Source: Bacteroidota bacterium
GTDB taxonomy: Bacteria > Bacteroidota > Bacteroidia > Bacteroidales > FEN-979
Direction of reading: 5' to 3'
DNA: 64,000 nt
Assembly: GCA_026391355.1 (NCBI GenBank)
Contig: JAPLDH010000008.1
Location: 1 to 64,000, forward strand
Shown here: positions 8,722 through 17,742 of the stretch, in pieces
Layout of the letters: the number at the start of each line of letters is the position of its first letter
How positions within the stretch are numbered: position 1 is the stretch's first letter
Notes under the pieces: model-generated
What the model was told of the DNA's origin: nothing
What the model saw: only the letters and a program-made list of their open reading frames with translations
Databases searched by the model: none
Program-made: the position numbers and the translations under genes

Positions 8722-9378
8722 TTATCTCTTTTGTGCATCCTCATAAACCCTGGCCAGCGGGCTAAAAAGATATATCCGGTTATTATTCAGGCAGATGCAA
8801 CGATACCGTTTTCTGATCCTCTCTTTCTTACGGAAGGTTCTTCCGTCGGGTAACCGGAAGATCGTTTCGGGAGGAAGGTTTTCAATGAATTCTTTCCCGT
8901 CGGGATCGTTATAATCCTTCATCACCCGTGTAAGATCATGCTGATATTTTGAGGTGGCTCCCAGGTTTTGAAGGTAATTTTCAAGGGATAAAAGAATATC
9001 CGGAGGAAAAACCGACAGATTCAGCAAGGGCTCCATCAATCTTCTGTAATGATACTGCCATTCCTGGCCATGCGGTTGTGGTCTTTTTTTATGCCTTCTG
9101 AATAATGTGAGCCGGTTCATCTCTTCAAGGTAGATCTTCCAAACCTCATGATGAGCCATCTCATGAACCAACGTGATGAGGAAATCAAAGGGGTTCAGGT
9201 TATTATTTACGGAGATCCAGGCATTGAGATGCTTTTGAGAAGGACGGTAGTCACCTAATTTTGATGAACGGACCCGGGCAATTCGCAGGTTGACTTCGTT
9301 CCTGTTAAACCAATCAAAAATTATTTCTTGTGAATGTTCAGGAATACAGGGACCCAGAACCTTTGCATCACGGTACAT
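8722..9378 (-). CDS. SprT-like zinc metalloprotease-type protein
   Basis: A 218-aa protein with the SprT zinc motif HEMAHH (HExxH) within LVHEMAHHEVW, preceded by FDFLITLVHE. SprT-like domains resemble the protease core of SPRTN; bacterial members are poorly characterised. A start 18 codons earlier (9432) is possible, but the ATG at 9378 overlaps the stop of the upstream small lipoprotein gene (TAATG), which fits translational coupling. The C-terminal part carries LPDGRTFRKKERIRKRYRC, likely an RNA- or DNA-contacting basic region. The mannose-1-phosphate guanylyltransferase gene follows 59 bp later. Confidence 0.8.
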   Translation of the reverse strand: MYRDAKVLGPCIPEHSQEIIFDWFNRNEVNLRIARVRSSKLGDYRPSQKHLNAWISVNNNLNPFDFLITLVHEMAHHEVWKIYLEEMNRLTLFRRHKKRPQPHGQEWQYHYRRLMEPLLNLSVFPPDILLSLENYLQNLGATSKYQHDLTRVMKDYNDPDGKEFIENLPPETIFRLPDGRTFRKKERIRKRYRCICLNNNRIYLFSPLARVYEDAQKR

Positions 9379-9572
9379 TACAGATTCCATTCCGCATTGT
9401 CTTGAACCGGATTCATGCTCCATTTTGGACAATTACATTTTTTAGGATGATGTTGCCTTTGCTGTTTGGGATAGTTCGACGAACTGCAGGAGGACAGGGA
9501 AAGTATAATAATGCAAGCCAGAATGAATAGTTTCAGGAAGTTAAACCACACAATAGAATTGGAGAATTTCAT
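9378..9572 (-). CDS. Tiny cysteine-containing lipoprotein (64 aa)
   Basis: The N-terminus is a classical lipoprotein signal: a hydrophobic stretch (FLKLFILACIIILSLSSC) with lipobox SLSSC. The mature protein is only about 36 residues and carries the motif KKCNCPKW near its middle, then ends NPVQDNAEWNL. I recall similar short lipoproteins with a C(N/D)CPKW motif in other Bacteroidota, of unknown role. Its TAA overlaps the ATG of the SprT-like gene by one base, so the two are probably co-translated. Being short, it would be missed by length cut-offs. Confidence 0.65.
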   Translation of the reverse strand: MKFSNSIVWFNFLKLFILACIIILSLSSCSSSNYPKQQRQHHPKKCNCPKWSMNPVQDNAEWNL

Positions 9573-9681
9573 TCATCAAAGGTAAAAGAAAAAGATAAAA
9601 TACTTAACGAACCTGTATTGAAAAATCATAAAAACGAAAAAGAAAACGTTATTGTTATTATTTTCGCAAAAATATTTGAAT

Positions 9682-10422
9682 ATGCATCTTTTCTATGGGA
9701 TCGGGAAATATGTGATGCTGATGAAAAGAGTATTTGCCCGTCCGCAGAAACGAGTAATATTCCGGCATCAACTTTTCACCGAAATCCAGAACCTCGGCAT
9801 TGATTCACTGGGTATTGTGGTTTTTATTTCCCTTTTCATGGGAGCTGTGGTAGCGATTCAGACTGCGTATAATATTGACAGTCCTTTAATTCCGCTGTCA
9901 ATGGTAGGCTTTACTGCTCGGCAATCGGTGATCCTCGAATTTTCACCAACCGTCATCAGTTTGATCCTTGCCGGCAAAGTAGGATCAAGTATTGCCTCTC
10001 AAATCGGAACGATGCGGGTGACAGAGCAGATTGACGCACTGGAGATCATGGGTGTCAATTCGGCCAATCACCTGATCTTCCCAAAAGTAGTTGCATCCAT
10101 CCTGATCAATCCTGTGCTGATCGTGGTGAGCATGTGGATGGGAATTCTTGGAGGCTGGCTTGCAGGAGTATTCACTGGGTTAGTTTCCACACATGATTAT
10201 GTTACCGGTATCCGGCTCGACTTTCAAGCCTACACCATCTTTTATGCAATTGCTAAAACAATTGTTTTTGCGTTTATCATTTCTACAGTTTCAGGGTTTT
10301 TTGGTTATGAAACAGAAGGAGGTGCTTTGGAAGTCGGCCAGGCAAGTACCAAGGCAGTTGTTTACAGCAGTATACTCATCATCCTCTTCAATCTTGTATT
10401 GACCCAACTTTTACTGACATGA
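9682..10422 (+). CDS. mlaE: MlaE-family lipid ABC transporter permease
   Basis: A 246-aa membrane protein of the MlaE (DUF140) family, the permease of systems that move phospholipids between inner and outer membrane. Family segments are GIVVFISLFMGAVVAIQ, GKVGSSIASQIGTMRVTEQ, ALEIMGVNS and the final FFGYETEGGALEVG. About five or six hydrophobic helices follow the amphipathic N-terminus. The ATG at 9682 is preferred over a TTG ten codons upstream. Its stop overlaps the start of mlaF (ATGA), so the two are translationally coupled. No MlaD-type substrate-binding gene is next to it. Confidence 0.88.
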   Translation: MHLFYGIGKYVMLMKRVFARPQKRVIFRHQLFTEIQNLGIDSLGIVVFISLFMGAVVAIQTAYNIDSPLIPLSMVGFTARQSVILEFSPTVISLILAGKVGSSIASQIGTMRVTEQIDALEIMGVNSANHLIFPKVVASILINPVLIVVSMWMGILGGWLAGVFTGLVSTHDYVTGIRLDFQAYTIFYAIAKTIVFAFIISTVSGFFGYETEGGALEVGQASTKAVVYSSILIILFNLVLTQLLLT

Positions 10423-11165
10423 TCGAAGCTAAGAACCTGAACAAGTATTTCGGGGATAATCATGTGCTGATCGATGTTTCCCACCGTTTTGAAAAAGGCA
10501 AAACAAACCTTGTTATCGGGCAAAGCGGATCGGGTAAAACGGTTTTTATGAAATTGCTGGTCGGTCTTCTGGAAGTAGATTCCGGGGAAGTGCTCTATGA
10601 TGGTAAGGATTTTACAAAGATGAACTTTGAACACCGTAAGGCAATACGACAGGAGATCGGTATGCTTTTTCAGGGTAGCGCGTTGTTCGATTCCCTGAAC
10701 GTTGAGCAGAATGTAATGTTTCCGTTGAATATGTTCACCCAAAGAACATTGGAAGATAAACTTGAAAGGGTCAATTTTGTTCTCAAACGGGTAAACCTGG
10801 AAAATGTCAATCCGCTAATGCCTTCTGAACTCAGCGGCGGGATGCGGAAAAGGGTTGCCATTGCCCGTGCCATTGCCATGAACCCACAATATTTGTTTTG
10901 CGATGAGCCAAATTCAGGACTGGATCCCCAGACCTCCGGTGTGATCGACATCCTTATCCAGGAGATCACACTTGAATACCAGATAACCACCATTGTAAAT
11001 ACCCACGATATGAACTCTGTGCTGAGCATTGGCGATAACGTGGCATTCATTTACAAGGGACGGCTTTGGTGGAAAGGGAATAAAAATGAAATCCTGCAAA
11101 CCAACAACAAGGAGCTGAATGATTTTGTTTTCGGGACAGAATTAACATCCCGTTTAAAAAAATGA
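10419..11165 (+). CDS. mlaF: MlaF-family ABC transporter ATP-binding protein
   Basis: A 248-aa ATPase partner of the MlaE permease. Walker A is GQSGSGKT, the Q-loop is in MLFQGSALFDSL, the signature is LSGGMRKRVAIARA (LSGGM is typical of MlaF), Walker B is YLFCDEPNSGLDP and the switch His is in NTHDMNSV. It overlaps mlaE by 4 bp and is followed 3 bp later by the CvpA-type gene, so the three probably form one operon. It is expected to drive lipid transport for outer-membrane asymmetry; the direction is not decidable here. Confidence 0.9.
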   Translation: MIEAKNLNKYFGDNHVLIDVSHRFEKGKTNLVIGQSGSGKTVFMKLLVGLLEVDSGEVLYDGKDFTKMNFEHRKAIRQEIGMLFQGSALFDSLNVEQNVMFPLNMFTQRTLEDKLERVNFVLKRVNLENVNPLMPSELSGGMRKRVAIARAIAMNPQYLFCDEPNSGLDPQTSGVIDILIQEITLEYQITTIVNTHDMNSVLSIGDNVAFIYKGRLWWKGNKNEILQTNNKELNDFVFGTELTSRLKK

Positions 11166-11168
11166 TGT

Positions 11169-11684
11169 ATGAATGTGCTGGATATCATTATACTCTGCTT
11201 TGTTGCCCTGCTTCTTGTTAACGGTATCCGCAAGGGATTTATCATCAGCCTGGCCTCTCTGATCGCTCTTGTACTGGGCATTTACGCTGCCGTCTTTTTT
11301 TCAAATTACATCAGGGATGTGCTCGTAGCGCATGTTCATCCGTCGAGTACCTGGTTGCCCATTCTCTCCTTCGTCCTCACATTTCTTGTGGTTGTTATCA
11401 TCGTAATGCTTCTTGCAAAGGCGCTTGAGAAACTGGTCGACCTGGTCGGAATGGGATTTCTCAACAAATTAGCCGGAGCACTTTTCGGGGTTGTAAAATC
11501 CGTTTTACTGCTCAGCATAATTTTTTATACCATCCATACGATTGACACGGAAAATAAGCTGATAAAACAAAATGTTCAGGATGAATCCATGTTTTATAAA
11601 CCGATTGCAATTATCTTCCCCCTGATGATGAAAACGCTTGGCAGGGATATCCGGTTCCCGGATATTCCATCTTCATGCAAGTGA
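11169..11684 (+). CDS. CvpA family membrane protein
   Basis: A 171-aa protein with four predicted transmembrane helices: residues about 3-20, 26-48 (ISLASLIALVLGIYAAVFF), 62-85 (LPILSFVLTFLVVVIIVMLL) and 100-120. The start (LDIIILCFVALLLVNGIRKGF) is typical of CvpA/colicin V production proteins. The family has been linked to envelope stress and bile resistance elsewhere. It follows mlaF by 3 bp and completes the small operon. No terminator hairpin is obvious after it. Confidence 0.8.
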   Translation: MNVLDIIILCFVALLLVNGIRKGFIISLASLIALVLGIYAAVFFSNYIRDVLVAHVHPSSTWLPILSFVLTFLVVVIIVMLLAKALEKLVDLVGMGFLNKLAGALFGVVKSVLLLSIIFYTIHTIDTENKLIKQNVQDESMFYKPIAIIFPLMMKTLGRDIRFPDIPSSCK

Positions 11685-11751
11685 CCCAACCTATTTTTTG
11701 TTTTATGGTATTGACGAGACCATTGACAATTAGGAAGGGCTTTTGAATAGA

Positions 11752-11802
11752 GAATATTGATCAACTTACGAGCTTGTCATGGCGCAACGTTGATCAATAT
11801 TC
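11752..11802. repeat. 14-bp perfect inverted repeat with 23-nt spacer
   Basis: GAATATTGATCAAC at 11752-11765 and its exact reverse complement at 11789-11802. It lies just after the mlaE-mlaF-cvpA operon, inside decayed sequence. It could fold as a hairpin and help end transcription, but no U-run follows; it may equally be a repeat-element remnant. Confidence 0.55.
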
Positions 11803-11984
11803 GATATTCTATATAGATCATAACTGAAACCGACTTTCCTCAACTGCACATTCATCTCCGGTGTATTCAGCAAATAGAAAACCCCAGGGTTGGGCTTATT
11901 GTTCTGATCAATGATCTGGCCTTTGTTTTCGATGAACCCGTTTGATATTGATTTTTTAAATTCAGGGTTATCGGCAGGATGAGG
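11766..11984 (-). pseudogene. Fragment of a DUF7948-type surface protein
   Basis: On the minus strand, about 50 codons upstream of the stop at 11766-11768 read PEFKKSISNGFIENKGQI, then DQNNKPNPGVFYLLN and NVQLRKVGFSYDL. 'GFIENKGQ...VFYL' is the characteristic N-terminal start of DUF7948 domains in large Bacteroidota surface proteins with SBBP or PKD repeats. Only this short piece remains; the frame runs into a stop soon after GFSYDL, and no signal peptide or start precedes it. It is abutted by an ORF6N gene fragment on the other strand. Confidence 0.65.
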
Positions 11985-12009
11985 GAAACATGATGCTGTA
12001 TAGGAATTT

Positions 12010-12273
12010 CACGGTTATAAAGTCATGCTGGACGATGATCTTGCAGCAATGTATGGCGTAGGGACCAAAAGATTAAAAGAACAGGTAAGAAGGAATCTTT
12101 CAAGATTTCCTGCGGATTTTATGTTTGAACTCTCAATAAATGAATTCGAATCTTTGAGGTCGCAAATTGCGACCTCAAAACGGGGAGGAACAAGATATTT
12201 GCCGATGGCGTTTACTGAACAAGGTGTTGCAATGCTTTCTTCCATCTTGAATTCGGAGAAAACCATAAAGCCG
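12010..12273 (+). pseudogene. ORF6N-domain protein, truncated at both ends
   Basis: The frame reads GYKVMLDDDLAAMYGVGTKR, then LKEQVRRNLSRFPADFMFEL and MAFTEQGVAMLSSILNSEKTI. This is the core of the KilA-N-like ORF6N domain found in phage and accessory proteins. The residues that normally precede GYKVMLD are replaced by unrelated sequence, and the usual continuation after SEKTI (helical, AVQVNI-type) is missing. From about 12273 the frame runs antisense through the DUF2442 gene to a stop at 12414. It is probably a non-functional remnant. Confidence 0.7.
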
Positions 12274-12277
12274 GAAA

Positions 12278-12538
12278 TTATTTATAAATCAACGGGAAGG
12301 ATTCGGGATGTGCAAGGGCGGATAATTCTATATCCATATCCAGTTCAGGCCAGTTTATTTGGGAGGGAGGGGAATACCGTATTGTTAAAATCTGATTCAA
12401 AGAGGAATTTATGAATCCGGGATAGTCTCTGAAAGGAATGAAGTACTCTTTATCCTCAACAAGGACCCATAGTCCAAGATCATTTATCCCGGTGACATTA
12501 CAGGCCAAAGTGCCGGTTCCACTTTTCGATGAACCCAT
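12278..12538 (-). CDS. DUF2442 domain protein
   Basis: An 86-aa protein with the DUF2442 pattern: GLWVLVEDKEYFIPFRDYPG, a middle strand, then WPELDMDIELSALAHPESFP and a final LIYK. DUF2442 proteins usually pair with DUF4160 proteins in bacterial genomes, and this pairing is suspected, not proven, to be a toxin-antitoxin-like module. The gene overlaps the end of the upstream DUF4160 gene by 41 bp. The real start might be a few codons further in, but the first Met is acceptable. Confidence 0.75.
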   Translation of the reverse strand: MGSSKSGTGTLACNVTGINDLGLWVLVEDKEYFIPFRDYPGFINSSLNQILTIRYSPPSQINWPELDMDIELSALAHPESFPLIYK

Positions 12539-12737
12539 CTTTATTTTCCTCCACTATTTTTATGATTTCTGTTAATTCTCCTGATGAAAGATTATAAAAA
12601 TCAGCAAGACCGATTACCGGATCAAGCCATATCTTTGCCGTGCCATCAGCGGTTGTAACATGTATATGCTTCCTTGTTTCTTCACGACTGTTAAAAAAGA
12701 AACGATATCTTCCGACAAGTAAGACTGTTGGTGACAT
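12498..12737 (-). CDS. DUF4160 domain protein
   Basis: A 79-aa protein of the DUF4160 family: MSPTVLLVGRYRFFFNSRE, the conserved HIHV motif, then AKIWLDPVIGLADFYNLSSG and a C-terminal helix ending EKWNRHFGL. It appears complete. It is the upstream partner of the DUF2442 gene, with overlapping ends, an arrangement common for this pair. A second, shortened DUF4160 gene of a different subtype is at 51134-51325. Confidence 0.8.
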   Translation of the reverse strand: MSPTVLLVGRYRFFFNSREETRKHIHVTTADGTAKIWLDPVIGLADFYNLSSGELTEIIKIVEENKDGFIEKWNRHFGL

Positions 12738-12803
12738 GCAGAATTCTTTAAAGCAAAGATACAGAAAATTTAATAATTTCCTGTTTTGAATTTCTGAATG
12801 ACC

Positions 12804-13787
12804 TCACCCCCGTCCCCCTGCCTCCTCAAGCCAATTATACACTGATTCCGGGGTAATGCTTTTCAGGCAAAGGCAATCTGAGGATCTTATACAATCCCTG
12901 CAATTTTTCTTCCCGGAGCAGAGATAGCCAGCGTGTTTCCCAATAGGAGCCCACCGTTCAGGCCAGATCGGCCGCATGGGAGCGTAAAGCCCGAGTGCAT
13001 ATTTGCCCATGGCCGCTGCAATATGCAACGGGCCTGTACTGGCAGCAATGATACCATCGCAACTGCGGATATGTGCGATGAGTTCCTCAAGTGTCAGTTT
13101 TCCCGTCAGATCATTCACACGATCCTTATTGCTATTCAGAAAATCACGGATGGAATCGCCTTCCTCCTTTGTTCCTGTAATGGAAATATTGTAAAGATCA
13201 GGAGGGAGCAGCGCGATCAGTCTTGAGAAATTCTCTGTTCCCCATTCCCTGGCGCTTCCTTTCGACCTGGGATGAAGGATAAGATTGAATTTTTTAACCG
13301 GAGCTCCGGGATCCTGAACAGTTTTAGCAGCGGATATCTCAACGCTGGTATCCATACCATACAGTTCCGGGATCTCCGCCAGCGAAAAATCACCTTTTAT
13401 CCCCAGCGGGGCAAGCATTTTCAGGTTCAGCAGAGCCTCATGGAGCTTCGAGTTCTTCCGGCTGAAATAAAGAAGCCGATTGCAATACAACCAAGGGAAC
13501 CAGCGGTGGGAAGTTGCTATTCTCAGCGGTATATGAGCTTCTTTTGCCGCTTTACAGATCTCTTTCACAGGGAATACATGGATGATGGCATCAGCGGCCG
13601 GTATTGTACCATCCCATTCAATAAACTCATCGACAAACCTGCACATCCCGATAATTGGCCGGGTGTAGCTTTTTCCAATGAAAGTAATTTTACAATCCGG
13701 AAAATAACTTTTAATAACACCGGCCATAGGAAGGGTCAGGATAACATCTCCCAGGTTATCGGTCCGGCTGATGATAATGTGTTTCAA
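12804..13787 (-). CDS. Glycosyltransferase family 9 (heptosyltransferase-like)
   Basis: A 327-aa protein of the ADP-heptose:LPS heptosyltransferase family, GT-B fold. The N-terminus has the family motif RTDNLGDVILTLPMAGVIK. The second domain has LHPRSKGSAREW and ends with ASTGPLHIAAAMGK and LYAPMRPIWPERWAP, the usual nucleotide-sugar site. A cysteine-rich stretch (CSGKKNCRDC, then SSDCLC) lies near the C-terminus. It probably adds a sugar to the lipopolysaccharide core. It follows pgk by 3 bp on the same strand; the pairing with a glycolytic gene is likely positional only. The tail EEAGGRG comes from a C-rich stretch. Confidence 0.87.
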   Translation of the reverse strand: MKHIIISRTDNLGDVILTLPMAGVIKSYFPDCKITFIGKSYTRPIIGMCRFVDEFIEWDGTIPAADAIIHVFPVKEICKAAKEAHIPLRIATSHRWFPWLYCNRLLYFSRKNSKLHEALLNLKMLAPLGIKGDFSLAEIPELYGMDTSVEISAAKTVQDPGAPVKKFNLILHPRSKGSAREWGTENFSRLIALLPPDLYNISITGTKEEGDSIRDFLNSNKDRVNDLTGKLTLEELIAHIRSCDGIIAASTGPLHIAAAMGKYALGLYAPMRPIWPERWAPIGKHAGYLCSGKKNCRDCIRSSDCLCLKSITPESVYNWLEEAGGRG

Positions 13788-13790
13788 TCG

Positions 13791-14981
13791 TTAATCTTCT
13801 ATGGCTTTGACACCGGGAAGTTCTTTGCCTTCAATGAATTCGAGCATGGCTCCACCACCTGTTGATACATAACTAACCTTGTCAGTCAGCTCAAATTTAT
13901 GAAGCGCAGCCACTGAATCACCACCGCCAACAAGAGAAAATGCTCCATTCTCAGTGGCTTGGGCCACTGAGTGAGCAATAAATTTAGTTCCTTCCTCAAA
14001 ATGGTCCATTTCAAATACTCCCATGGGTCCATTCCATAAAATGGTAGCCGATTTCTGGATCACATGGTCGAATTTCTGACAACTGGAAGGACCGATATCG
14101 AGTCCCATCCAGGGATCAGGAATGTCGTAAGCATTGGCAGATTTTACATTGGCATCGTTTGAAAATGCATCGGCAATCACAGCATCAACAGGCAGGTAAA
14201 AATTTACGCCCATCATCTTGGCTCCTTCCACGATATTCCTCGAAAGGTCAAGCAACTCTTCCTCTACCAGTGAATTTCCAACTTCACCGCCAAGGGCTTT
14301 AATAAAGGTGAACATCATCCCTCCGCCAACGATCAGGTTATCCACTTTGTCCATCAGGTGATTGATGATCTCAATTTTCCCTGAAACTTTAGCTCCGCCA
14401 AGAATAGCAGTGAAGGGGTGTTTTGCGTCCGTCAACACCTTATTTAAATTGCTCACTTCACTGGCCATCAGGTAACCGAACATTTTGTTGTTTGGGAAGA
14501 ATTTTGCAATAATGGCAGTGGATGCATGGGGACGATGAGCTGTTCCAAAAGCATCATTCACATAAACATCCCCCAGCCCAGACAATTTCCTGGCAAAATC
14601 TTCATCCCCTTTTTCTTCTTCCTTATAAAAGCGGAGATTCTCAAGCAGCAGAACATCTCCGGGTTTCAAACCGGCAGCCATATTGATTGCACTTTCCCCG
14701 ATACAATCGTCGGCAAATAAAACAGTACGGTTGAGCTTTGCTGAGAGATACGGAACAATGTGTTTAAGTGAAAATTTCTCTTCAGGGCCTCCCTTGGGTC
14801 GTCCAAGGTGTGACATGAGAATCACAGAACCTCCGTCGTATAATATCTTGTTGATCGTTATGAAAGTAGCGTCAATCCGGGTAGTATCCGTGATCTGAAA
14901 AGTTTCATCCAGAGGGACATTATAATCAACCCTGATAAGCGCTTTTTTATCCCTGAAATTGAAGTTATCTATATTTAGCAT
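13791..14981 (-). CDS. pgk: Phosphoglycerate kinase
   Basis: A 396-aa enzyme that transfers phosphate from 1,3-bisphosphoglycerate to ADP in glycolysis. Family motifs are [10 protein letters not shown] at residue 18, [67 protein letters not shown] and the C-terminal GGGDSVAAL with [13 protein letters not shown]. The length and all nucleotide and substrate signatures are normal. It is transcribed leftwards with the GT9 gene following. Confidence 0.97.
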   Translation of the reverse strand: MLNIDNFNFRDKKALIRVDYNVPLDETFQITDTTRIDATFITINKILYDGGSVILMSHLGRPKGGPEEKFSLKHIVPYLSAKLNRTVLFADDCIGESAINMAAGLKPGDVLLLENLRFYKEEEKGDEDFARKLSGLGDVYVNDAFGTAHRPHASTAIIAKFFPNNKMFGYLMASEVSNLNKVLTDAKHPFTAILGGAKVSGKIEIINHLMDKVDNLIVGGGMMFTFIKALGGEVGNSLVEEELLDLSRNIVEGAKMMGVNFYLPVDAVIADAFSNDANVKSANAYDIPDPWMGLDIGPSSCQKFDHVIQKSATILWNGPMGVFEMDHFEEGTKFIAHSVAQATENGAFSLVGGGDSVAALHKFELTDKVSYVSTGGGAMLEFIEGKELPGVKAIED

Positions 14982-15072
14982 GGTTTAGCGTTTTATTTAT
15001 TAAGGCAAATTTAAAATAATTCAAAAGATAACAGTAACTATTTTTAATTTTACCCTTTCGGATTTGAACCGT

Positions 15073-15864
15073 ATGCATCAACTTACAGTTACCATTATAA
15101 CCTACAATGAGGAAAAAAACATCCGCAGGTGTCTTGATTCTGTTAAGGAGCTTGCAGATGAAGTCGTGGTTGTTGATTCCGAATCCACAGATTCAACCGT
15201 TGAAATTTGTAAGGAATCCGGATGCCGGGTTTTTATCCGAAAATTTGACGGGTATGGACAACAAAAACAATTTGGAGTTGACCAGTCAAAGAATAACTGG
15301 ATCCTCTCTATGGATGCGGATGAAATTGTTACAGAAAAGCTGAAAAATGAAATTAAGGATCTGTTAGGCCAGGAACAACCTCCACACAACGGGTATTTTG
15401 TTCCCTTTAATTTATACTATTCAGGAAAAATTCTCAGGTTTGCAAGAATCAGCCCCAACCTTCGTCTTTTTAACAGGCAATATGGGAAGTTTAACCACAA
15501 GATTGTTCATGAAGAAGTGGAAGTCAATGGCACAGTTGGTTTCCTGAAGGAGAAAGCCGTTCATTATTCTTACCAAAATCTTCACCATCATATAGAAAAG
15601 CTGAATACCTATTCAACACAGGCAGCAGAAGGGAATATTAAAAAAGGAAGTACTTTTGGGAAGTATTGGGTACCCTTAAAATTCCCGGTCAGCTTCTTTA
15701 CCTTTTACATAATCCGCGGTAGTTTTCTGGATGGTTATCCGGGTTTTATCTGGGCTTTCATGGCAGCTTTTTATGGTTCACTGAAGATTGCCAAGACCAT
15801 TGAAATGATTGAGGGACAAAGGGACAAAGGGACAGAGGCACAAAGGCACAGAGGCGCAGAGTAA
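15073..15864 (+). CDS. Glycosyltransferase family 2 (WaaE/KdtX-like)
   Basis: A 263-aa GT-A protein: LTVTIITYNEEKNIRRCLDS, VVVDSESTDST, the metal-binding SMDADEIVT (DxD), then LRLFNRQYGKF. It resembles core-region glucosyl/heptosyl transferases such as WaaE. A TTG three codons earlier keeps the frame, but the ATG at 15073 is better. The last 14 or so residues (GQRDKGTEAQRHRGAE) are translated from a purine-rich short tandem array (15811-15862) and are probably not part of the ancestral protein. An O-antigen ligase gene follows. Confidence 0.85.
   Translation: MHQLTVTIITYNEEKNIRRCLDSVKELADEVVVVDSESTDSTVEICKESGCRVFIRKFDGYGQQKQFGVDQSKNNWILSMDADEIVTEKLKNEIKDLLGQEQPPHNGYFVPFNLYYSGKILRFARISPNLRLFNRQYGKFNHKIVHEEVEVNGTVGFLKEKAVHYSYQNLHHHIEKLNTYSTQAAEGNIKKGSTFGKYWVPLKFPVSFFTFYIIRGSFLDGYPGFIWAFMAAFYGSLKIAKTIEMIEGQRDKGTEAQRHRGAE
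15811..15862. repeat. Purine-rich tandem word array at the GT2 gene end
   Basis: AGGGACAAAGGGACAAAGGG followed by variants AGGCACAAAGGC and AGAGGCGCAGAG; period about 9 bp. It makes the last codons and the stop of the glycosyltransferase gene. Confidence 0.75.
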
Positions 15865-15927
15865 AAGTGCGTTCTTTTAAACCAGAAGTAAACAATTAGG
15901 GGAATAGGCTATTTCCCTGAAAAAGAA

Positions 15928-17658
15928 ATGACAGAAAAATTCTTCAGAGAATTCATCCGGGCAGGATATATTTTTGGGATTGCTTTGATCTTTGTTTCAC
16001 TGGCACATTCCAAATTTTTTCTGAGTTTCGGCCAGTTCTTTATTGCCGGCGCATGGTGCCTCGAACGCTATGACCTGAGAAGACTGAGAGGATTTTTCCC
16101 CGGGAAGAAAATTTACCAGGTAACACTCTTTATAGTTCCATATCTGTTATATCTTTTTTTCAGGAGTATTTATTATGGATTCAAATGTTTCTTCCGGAAT
16201 AAGCCTGCGCTGATTTTTAGTTCTATTTATTTGCTGCATGTTGTGGGAACCATTTATTCCCTTTATCTGGTTAGGATTCAGGGATATGAAAGCATGGGTG
16301 ATTATCTTCAGAATCTCGGTGTAAATAGTGAATTTCTTTATGCTTTAAAGGACCTGCGAACCAAATTGCCCCTTTTCCTCCTTCCATTATTCCTGTCAAC
16401 TTCCGAGGCTTTCGGAAGAAGGCAATTTTACTGGCTGATGCTTCTCTTTATTGCGTCAGTTACTGTACGCACCTTTATCAATTCATGGAATTTGTTTCAA
16501 CACAATTATATCGATATCCGCGAAATATCAAGGTCGGTTTCCCACATTATTGTAAGTCTTCTGATCTCGCTTACGCTATTCATCATCGGCTATCTGGTTA
16601 TCCGGAACCGCTCGGTCCGCCCCGGAATGAAGATCATCCTTGGGATCCTGTTCGCCTGGTTGATCATCTATTCGGTCATTTCCAAATCCACAACCGCTAT
16701 TGTGGTTACCACCATCACATTTATTTTTACGCTAATCTTGTTATTGTTCCACAGTAAGAAACAAATCCTGAAAATTGTGATAGGTGTTTTCATCTTGCTG
16801 ATCATGAGCGGAATATACCTTTATTTAAACAGGGTTGTGAGGGATTATCATGATGTAGGATCCATCGATACTACCCGTCTGGAACAATTTACATCTCATG
16901 GAAATAAATATTCTCATTATACAAGGGTTCATGAAAAAGAAAATGGTCATTATATATGGTTATATATTCAGTGGGAAGAATTAAAGGAAGGCTGGAATAA
17001 GAGAAGTAAAATAAATTATGATAGTCTGGACAAGAATAACCAACGCATCAACAATACGTTGGTCAGGTACATGACTTCGAAAGGGTACAGGAAGGATGCT
17101 GACGGGATAAACAACCTGACCAATGAAGACATTCATAATATTGAGATCGGGATTGCGAACGAAACCTATACCAAAGCACTGAGTATCAGGGGAAAAATAG
17201 ATGAATTTCTTTATGGTTTGGATAAATACAAGGAAACAGGGGATCCTTCCGGATCCTCCACGATGCAACGGATCGAATACTGGAAAGCTTCTCTGGAAAT
17301 TATCCGTGATAAATGGCTGACCGGTGTTGGAACGGGAGGTATGAATAAAGTTTTTAATGAACAATATGAGAAAATGCACTCAAAACTCGGAAAAAATCAG
17401 CGGTGGAGGTCGCATGACCAGTTTCTCTCTATTTTGGTAGGGTTCGGCATCTTCGGCTTCATCTGGTTCCTGTTTGCGATCATATATCCGGCCATCATCA
17501 AGGATAAATTCAAGGATTACTATTTTCTCATCTTTTTTATCATTTCGATGCTGGCTTTTATCCCTGAAGATACGATTGAAACCCAAGCTGGTGCTACGTT
17601 CTTTGCCTTTTTCTATTCATTTTTCATGTTTGGAAGAAAGGAAGAAGACCCGGTGTAA
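15928..17658 (+). CDS. O-antigen ligase / Wzy-type polymerase membrane protein
   Basis: A 576-aa protein with about ten hydrophobic helices and a large extracytoplasmic loop at residues about 290-470, the layout of the O-antigen ligase (WaaL/Wzy_C) family. After the loop comes the family segment WLTGVGTGGMNKVFNEQY and RSHDQFLSILVGFGIFGFIW, with the conserved H of the ligase motif. It probably joins polysaccharide to lipid A-core or polymerises repeats. It lies in a glycan gene neighbourhood (GT9, GT2). The loop is longer than usual for WaaL. Confidence 0.78.
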   Translation: MTEKFFREFIRAGYIFGIALIFVSLAHSKFFLSFGQFFIAGAWCLERYDLRRLRGFFPGKKIYQVTLFIVPYLLYLFFRSIYYGFKCFFRNKPALIFSSIYLLHVVGTIYSLYLVRIQGYESMGDYLQNLGVNSEFLYALKDLRTKLPLFLLPLFLSTSEAFGRRQFYWLMLLFIASVTVRTFINSWNLFQHNYIDIREISRSVSHIIVSLLISLTLFIIGYLVIRNRSVRPGMKIILGILFAWLIIYSVISKSTTAIVVTTITFIFTLILLLFHSKKQILKIVIGVFILLIMSGIYLYLNRVVRDYHDVGSIDTTRLEQFTSHGNKYSHYTRVHEKENGHYIWLYIQWEELKEGWNKRSKINYDSLDKNNQRINNTLVRYMTSKGYRKDADGINNLTNEDIHNIEIGIANETYTKALSIRGKIDEFLYGLDKYKETGDPSGSSTMQRIEYWKASLEIIRDKWLTGVGTGGMNKVFNEQYEKMHSKLGKNQRWRSHDQFLSILVGFGIFGFIWFLFAIIYPAIIKDKFKDYYFLIFFIISMLAFIPEDTIETQAGATFFAFFYSFFMFGRKEEDPV

Positions 17659-17742
17659 AGAAACTCAACCCCAAGCGGAAAGCGGAAAACTGGGGTGAGG
17701 AGGTTAGGTTAATATCAATGATAAATTAAACAATTTTCAACT

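Noticed and set aside
12025-12414. Intact ORF6N antirepressor-like gene
   Set aside because: The frame lacks the usual N-terminal lead and loses family similarity after SEKTI, where it runs antisense into the DUF2442 gene.
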